Shown here one piece after another: positions 58,903 through 64,000 of a stretch of DNA of 64,000 bases. A program made the translations under genes and the position numbers. The notes beneath the pieces are model-generated. The model was not told where the DNA came from. It saw only the letters and a list, made by a program, of their open reading frames with translations, and made no database searches. This DNA comes from Centrapalus pauciflorus (lineage: Eukaryota; Streptophyta; Magnoliopsida; Asterales; Asteraceae): NCBI GenBank assembly GCA_020465985.1, contig JAANYP010002086.1:118250-182249 (forward strand). Direction: 5' to 3'. How positions within the stretch are numbered: position 1 is the first letter of the stretch; each line of letters opens with the position of its first letter.

Positions 58903-61530
58903 ATGGAATTTGAAAATAGCAGCAGTGGATCTGGGCAAGGACTCAAAGTGCCTATGCTCAAGCCCACTGAGTTTGAGATGTGGAAACTCAGGATTCAACA
59001 GCATATCCAATTCATTGATTATGCCATATGGGAAGCTGTTGAATTTCCTCCTGTAGTTGATCCAGAACTTGATGATGAAGGAAAACCAGTCAAAACTCCT
59101 CCAAAAACTGAACTTGAAAGGAAGGCTAGAATGAATGAAGTGAAAGCACTTACACTTTTACAAATAGCCATTCCTAATGCTTATCAACATCAGTTCAAAA
59201 AGTTTTATACTGCTCATTCTCTTTGGAATGCCTTAGAGAAGAGGTTTGCTGGTAATGCCAGTACCAAGAGAAACCAAAAGGATCTCTTGAAACAGCAGTA
59301 TGAAAACTTTTCTGGTGGCAAGAATGAAAACCTTACTCAAATTTTTGACAGGTTCAACAAACTGATAAGTGAACTGGAAAGTGCAAAAGTCAATCTGGAT
59401 CCAGATGAAGTCAACAGAAAGTTTCTCAGATCTCTTGGAGAAGAATGGACAGTCTATGCTGCACAATGGAGAACAAAAGACACTCTTGATGAGATAGAAT
59501 TGGATGATCTGTATAACAGTTTAAGAGTGTTTGAGACTGAGATTGATGCTAAAAAGAAATCCTTTTCTTATAATCACAACACTGCTCTTCTGTCTTCTGA
59601 AAAATCTAATAACTGTGATTCTTTTTCAGGTGGTGATGGCAATTCTGCTGAAACTCACTATGAGGCTTTTGTTGCCAATGATGGATTATTTGCTCTAAAT
59701 GTTGAAGACTTGGAATAAATTCATCCAGATGATCTTGAAGAGATGGATTTAAAGTGGCAACATGCAATGCTGACCATGAGGGCCAAAAGATTTCTGAAAA
59801 GAACTGGTAGGGCCAACTTTCAAGCCAAGACAGAAGGCAAACCATCTTTTGATAAATCAAAAGTGGAATGCTATAAATGCCATAAGCTTGGTCACTTTGC
59901 CAGAGAATGTAGATCTCAAGGTCCACAGCCATCAAGGACTTCACAGCCCATCCAAGCTTCCTCATCAACAGCACTTGTCTCTCAAGAAGACAATGTGTTT
60001 GACTGGAGTGATCAGACAGAGGAAGAATTTCAAAATCAAGCACTTATGGCAGAAACATCAAATGTCTCCTCCACTGAACTACCCTCTGAGGTAAATTCTA
60101 AACTCTGCTCTCAATCATGCAAAAATATGGTTAAAAAGTACAGAGATCATAATGAGAGCATGTGCAAAACTCTAGCTAAGATGGAAGAAAGAAGATATGA
60201 ATACATGCAAGCCATAGAAGATCTGGAAAAACAGATCAATGATTATAAGGATAATGAGATTCAAATGGGGTATGATAGAACCTATCATGAGTGGGAGAAA
60301 AAGGAGCTAAATAAGAAAATAGAATCTCTGAATAAAAAGGTAGAAGAGACTGAACAAAAGGTGTTTGAGGCTAATAAGAAGCTAGAATCTGTTAACATAG
60401 ATCTAGGAAACTTCAAGTTAGCAAATCAAAAGCTAGAACACCTAATGGAAGTTCAATTCAAAGATAGAGTGAAATCTCAGGTCAATCCCAAAGAAGGAAT
60501 AGGATATAGAGCTACTCCACCTCCATACAATAACAAGTACATTCATCCAATGAGTGAGGTTGCTGATAGACTTGTCAATGAACCACTAGATGAGTCTATG
60601 ACTATTGTAGATCATATCCTTGATAACAGTCCTGAATTAAAAGAAGATAAGAGTCAAAATAGAGACTGTGACACAAAGAGTGCACCCATAGAAGTCCAAG
60701 CTTCCAGTAAGAAAGGAAAAGAGAAGATGAGTGTATGCAATGCTACTCCACAAGTTTCTGTACATTCTAACTGTAACACTGCATCTTCATCAAAAGGAAA
60801 TAAAAGAGGTAAAACTGTTTCTGTCTGCACATGCCAAAAGCATGGTGTTCAAAAGTTTCCTAAACAACAGCAGGTAAGAGGAAATCAGAGAAACAAGAAA
60901 CAGAAATTGGCAGAAAAGTCTGGTTTTCCAATTCAAACTGTCAAAAGATGTTTTCACTATGGAAGGAAGAATCACTTAGCCAAAGATTGTTTTTACAAAC
61001 CAGCTGTTGCAAAACAGATTGTGCATCACACAAAATCAAATCTTATTCAGGCAAAGCACTCAAAAGTGAAACCTTCCACAGCAGTTCCAAAGAAAATAGT
61101 TGATCACAGGTTTTCCAAAGTTAATAAAAAACAGTCCACACATCAAAAACAAGTTTTGGCAAAGCCTAAATCAAGTTTTAAACAAATATGGTGTGTCAAG
61201 GACAAATCTGATGCTCAAACTGCTAATGCAAAAGATCAGACTGCTAAGTCAAAATCTGATGCTGTTAGTGCAAAAACTGAAACTGTTAGCACTACAAACA
61301 CAGCTCAAACTGCTGAGCATCAATCTGGAGCTGCTAGTGAACCATCTGAGGCTGTTAGAAGAAAAGATGATCAAAATAGTTGGATACCTCATATAATCAC
61401 CAAATACTCTCCAAAGACTCCATCAGTAGATCTCACTAAATATAAGAAGTCAAAAACAGTATTTAGTTATGTCAATGTACAAGGCCAACCCAAAACCAAT
61501 TTGGTTTGGGTTTACTCCACTACTAACTAA
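58903..61530 (+). pseudogene. copia-D gag and linker
   Basis: One reading frame with a single TAA at 59716-59718. Capsid part (UBN2-like) 58903-59700: LKPTEFEMWKLRIQQHIQF, NALEKRFAGNAS, FLRSLGEEWTVY. After the stop the same frame continues with HPDDLEEMDLKWQ and the zinc knuckle CYKCHKLGHFAREC (~59870), a long Glu/Lys coiled coil (about 60110-60470), and a basic linker with a second, damaged knuckle (CFHYGRKNHLAKDC, second Cys to Tyr, ~60950). The TAA most simply derives from CAA (Gln). Read-through of a gag stop is known in SIRE1, but the following bases ATTCAT do not match the CARYYA read-through context. Confidence 0.82.
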
Positions 61531-61539
61531 GCTGTTATT

Positions 61540-63999
61540 TGTGCAGGGCAACCACAGGTCTCCTCATAGAACAAGATGGCATCTGGACAGTGGATGCTCT
61601 AGGCACATGACAGGCAACTCTAAATGCTTGTCAAATTTCAAAGGTTTTGATGGAGGTTTTGTTGCATTTGGAGGCAACTCAAAAGGAGGTAAGGTTACAG
61701 GTAAAGGTACTGTTAATGCAGGCAACATTACATTCCATGATGTTTTGTATGTTGAACAGCTTAAGTACAATTTATTAAGTGTCTCTCAAATCTGTGACAA
61801 ACAAAACATTGTTCTGTTCACAGATTCTGAGTGCATTGTTCTTTCAAAAGATTTCAAAGTTCCTGAAAATCTTGTTTTACTAAGAACACCAAGAAAGGAC
61901 AATGTTTACGGCCTGGACACAGATCTCTTATCTAAATCAATACTTTAAGCTGTTTAATATCCAAAGCATCATCAAATGAGTCTGCTCTTTGGCATAGAAG
62001 GATGTGTCACATGAACTTCAAGTCCATGAATGCTTTAGTTAAAAAGAATCTGGTAAGAGGCTTACCACAAAAGGAGTTCATTTGTGATGATCATTGTGTA
62101 GCATGCCTTAAAGGTAAGCAACACAAAACTTCTCATAAGACCAAAGAAGTAAATTCAATCTCATCTGTCCTTCAGTTGCTACATATGGATCTATATGGTC
62201 CAACATCTGTTTTGAGTTTGAATAAAAGGGCATACTGTTTAGTCATTGTTGATGATTTCACCAGATTTACTTGGGTTTACTTTCTTAGGTCCAAAGATGA
62301 AACTGCTGAGCTAGTTAAGTCTTTTATCCTTAAGATAGAAAATCAATCAAATTCCAAAGTTAAGGTGATAAGATCAGACAATGGAACTGAATTTAAAAAT
62401 CACATTCTAAACAGTTTCTGTGAGTCCAAAGGCATTGCTAGACAATATAGTGCACCAAGAACACCACAACAAAACGGTGTAGCTGAAAGAAAGAACAGAA
62501 CATTAATTGAGGCTGCTTGAACAATGTTAGCTGATTCAAATCTGCCAATGACTTTCTGGGCAGAAGCTGTTAATACAGCCTGTTATGTTCTAAATAGGGT
62601 TCAAGTTGTTCACTCAAAAGGGAAAACTCCCTATGAGTTATTCCATAACAGAAGTCCCCTAATTGCTTTCTTCAAGCCTTTTGGATGCCCATGTACTATT
62701 CTTCACACTAAAACTCACTTAGGAAAGTTTGAAAGTAAAGCTGAAGAAGGATTCTTTGTAGGATACTCAATTCAAAGCAAAGCCTATAGAGTATACAACA
62801 GTGTGTCTAAAACAATTGAAGAAAGTGCCAATGTTGAATTTAATGAAAATACTGCTAATATCAAAGGCACTGGTCCTGATTGGTTGTTTGATTTAGATTC
62901 ACTAAAAAATTCTCTGAGCTTTGTTGAGTATACTGCAGAAGCTGATGCATACAGAGTTGAAGCTGCTAACACAAACTCTCATGCTGCCAATACAATTTCT
63001 CATGCTGTTGGCACAAAGTTTCAGACTGCTGCAGATTCAACAAGTTGGGATGATTACACCACTCTACCACTTCTGTCATGTGATCCTCCAGGGGTCCTGA
63101 ATGCCCAACATGATGCACATCCAGATACTGAAGTGCCACTCCCAAGTCCTGAGAGAACAGCTCCAACACAAAGGGACACAGTCCCAGATTCAAGTCAAGC
63201 TGTTCCTGAAGCTGATCCTTTTACTAGTTCTGATGGAGATGACACAAATCTTGGAACTTCTTTTCAAACAGAGAGAGAGCCCACACTAAGGGTTCACAAG
63301 TATCACCCTCTCAATCAAATACTGGGTGATCCAAGCACTCCTGTTCAAACAAGGAAAATGGTTCACAATGAGACTGCTGCTGCTGAACAAGCAGTTCCTG
63401 AATTCAGTCTAGCTGCTTTTGAACATGCCTGTTTCATGTCTCAATTGGAACCTAAAAAGGCATCAGAAGCATTAAACGATTCATCCTGGATTGAAGCTAT
63501 GCAAGAAGAGCTTTTACAGTTCAAAATTCAGAATGTATGGACTCTGGTGGATCTTCCTAAAGGTAAGAGAGCAATAGGTACAAGATGGGTGTTCAGAAAC
63601 AAGAAAGATGAGAGAGGGATAGTCATCAAGAACAAAGCAAGGCTAGTAGCACAAGGGTACACTCAAGAAGAAGGCATTGATTATGATGATGTATTTGCTC
63701 CAGTAGCAAGAATTGAAGCCATCAGACTATTTCTAGCCTATGCAAGCTTCAAAGGATTTAAAGTGTATCAAATGGATGTCAAGTCTGCTTTCCTGTATGG
63801 GACAATTGAAGAGGAAGTATATGTGTGTCAACCTCCTGGTTTTGAAGACTACAAGTATCCAGACAGGGTGTACAAGCTAGACAAGGCTCTCTATGGTCTT
63901 CACCAAGCCCCCAGAGCATGGTATGACACTCTGTCATCATATCTTCTATAGAATGGATTCAAGAGAGGCACTCTGGACAAAATACTTTTCACTAAATCC
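61540..63999 (+). pseudogene. copia-D pol (protease, integrase, RT start)
   Basis: Protease WHLDSGCSRHMTG lies near 61577, in a frame shifted from the linker, ending at 61948. The GAG-pre-integrase zinc motif (LWHRRMCHMNF; CVACLKGKQ) is near 61990-62115, integrase MDLYGP ~62185, SDNGTEF ~62376 and PQQNGVAERKNRT ~62466. A TGA at 62518-62520 sits in EAA-stop-TM, where Arg is expected. The integrase tail (FGCPCTILHTKTHLGKFE) and a variable linker follow. RT starts with LVAQGYTQEEGIDYDDVFAP and QMDVKSAFLYGTIEEEVYV, and a TAG at 63949-63951 replaces a probable Gln. Only a frameshift near 61950 and three point stops disable it, so it is younger than the SIRE elements. The catalytic YVDD motif is beyond the window. 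Confidence 0.87.
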
Positions 64000-64000
64000 A

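Larger units (their letters stand above)
58119..64000 (+). mobile_element. copia-D: Ty1/copia element, 5' portion
   Basis: LTR 58119-58786, primer-binding site, gag, protease, integrase and the start of RT, running off the right edge. Protein motifs (DSGCSRHMTG; double zinc-knuckle linker) resemble the SIRE group, but the 668-bp LTR is shorter than in SIRE-A/B and I did not resolve the lineage. It is inserted in the gypsy-E 5' LTR; the candidate left target duplication is ATGTT (58114-58118). Confidence 0.88.

Noticed and set aside
59716..59718. Programmed read-through stop between gag and pol of copia-D
   Set aside because: The following bases ATTCAT do not fit the known CARYYA context, and the stop lies upstream of the first zinc knuckle; a CAA to TAA mutation is simpler.

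Overview
The window is plant nuclear DNA, almost certainly from an angiosperm. It is built almost entirely of transposable elements and I see no convincing host gene. The evidence is Ty3/gypsy chromovirus pol with a C-terminal chromodomain, SIRE/Maximus-type Ty1/copia elements with an extra ORF after pol, MULE DNA transposons with FAR1-like and Ulp1-like genes, initiator-Met-tRNA primer sites (TGGTATCAGAGC), and a fragment of an organellar group II intron. The flavour of the copia and MULE proteins suggests Asteraceae, but that is an impression from memory and was not tested.

Layout. (1) 1-4243: the 3' end of a decayed gypsy element (gypsy-1) with its 3' LTR, lying inside the gag of a second one. 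(2) 4244-8576: gag-pol of gypsy-2. Its LTR (8577-37195) is split in two by a 27-kb copia stack and is followed by a primer-binding site and a gag start. (3) 9225-36524: SIRE-B (+ strand; flanking repeat GTAAT). Its 5' LTR is interrupted by SIRE-A (9562-23129, - strand; flanking repeat AATAT), and its post-pol ORF by a solo LTR (30566-31697; flanking repeat CACTG). A and B lie head to head and form a very large inverted repeat with divergent LTR promoters in the middle. (4) 37928-38094 and 48566-48895: units of a ~170-bp tandem repeat. They are split by MULE-1 (38095-48565; 8-bp duplication TTTCTTAA), which is itself interrupted by MULE-2 (about 38590-45555), which carries a hAT-like element (40759-41574). 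(5) 48899-49850: a ~465-bp tandem duplication with GA microsatellites. (6) 50173-58118: a gypsy element (gypsy-E, - strand) with 2.6-kb LTRs, an intact 393-codon gag and an almost erased pol. Its right LTR is cut by copia-D. (7) 58119-64000: copia-D (+), LTR to reverse transcriptase, running off the window.

The stacking gives a relative time order: gypsy-2 before SIRE-B, and SIRE-B before SIRE-A and the solo LTR; MULE-1 before MULE-2 before the hAT element; gypsy-E before copia-D. Nearly every reading frame is broken by stops or frameshifts. Exceptions are the gypsy-E gag and the first ~690 codons of the SIRE-A post-pol ORF.

The observations I find most worth following are these: a TATA box placed at the same distance (~110 bp) upstream of the post-pol ORF in both SIRE copies, which suggests an internal promoter; about 50 copies of a palindromic GTGAAT/ATTCAC motif spread through the non-coding parts of MULE-2; hairpin arrays in the gypsy-E LTRs that differ between the two LTRs by loss of hairpin arms; a textbook group II intron domain V embedded in SIRE-B; and the SIRE-A/SIRE-B inverted repeat as a possible natural silencing trigger.
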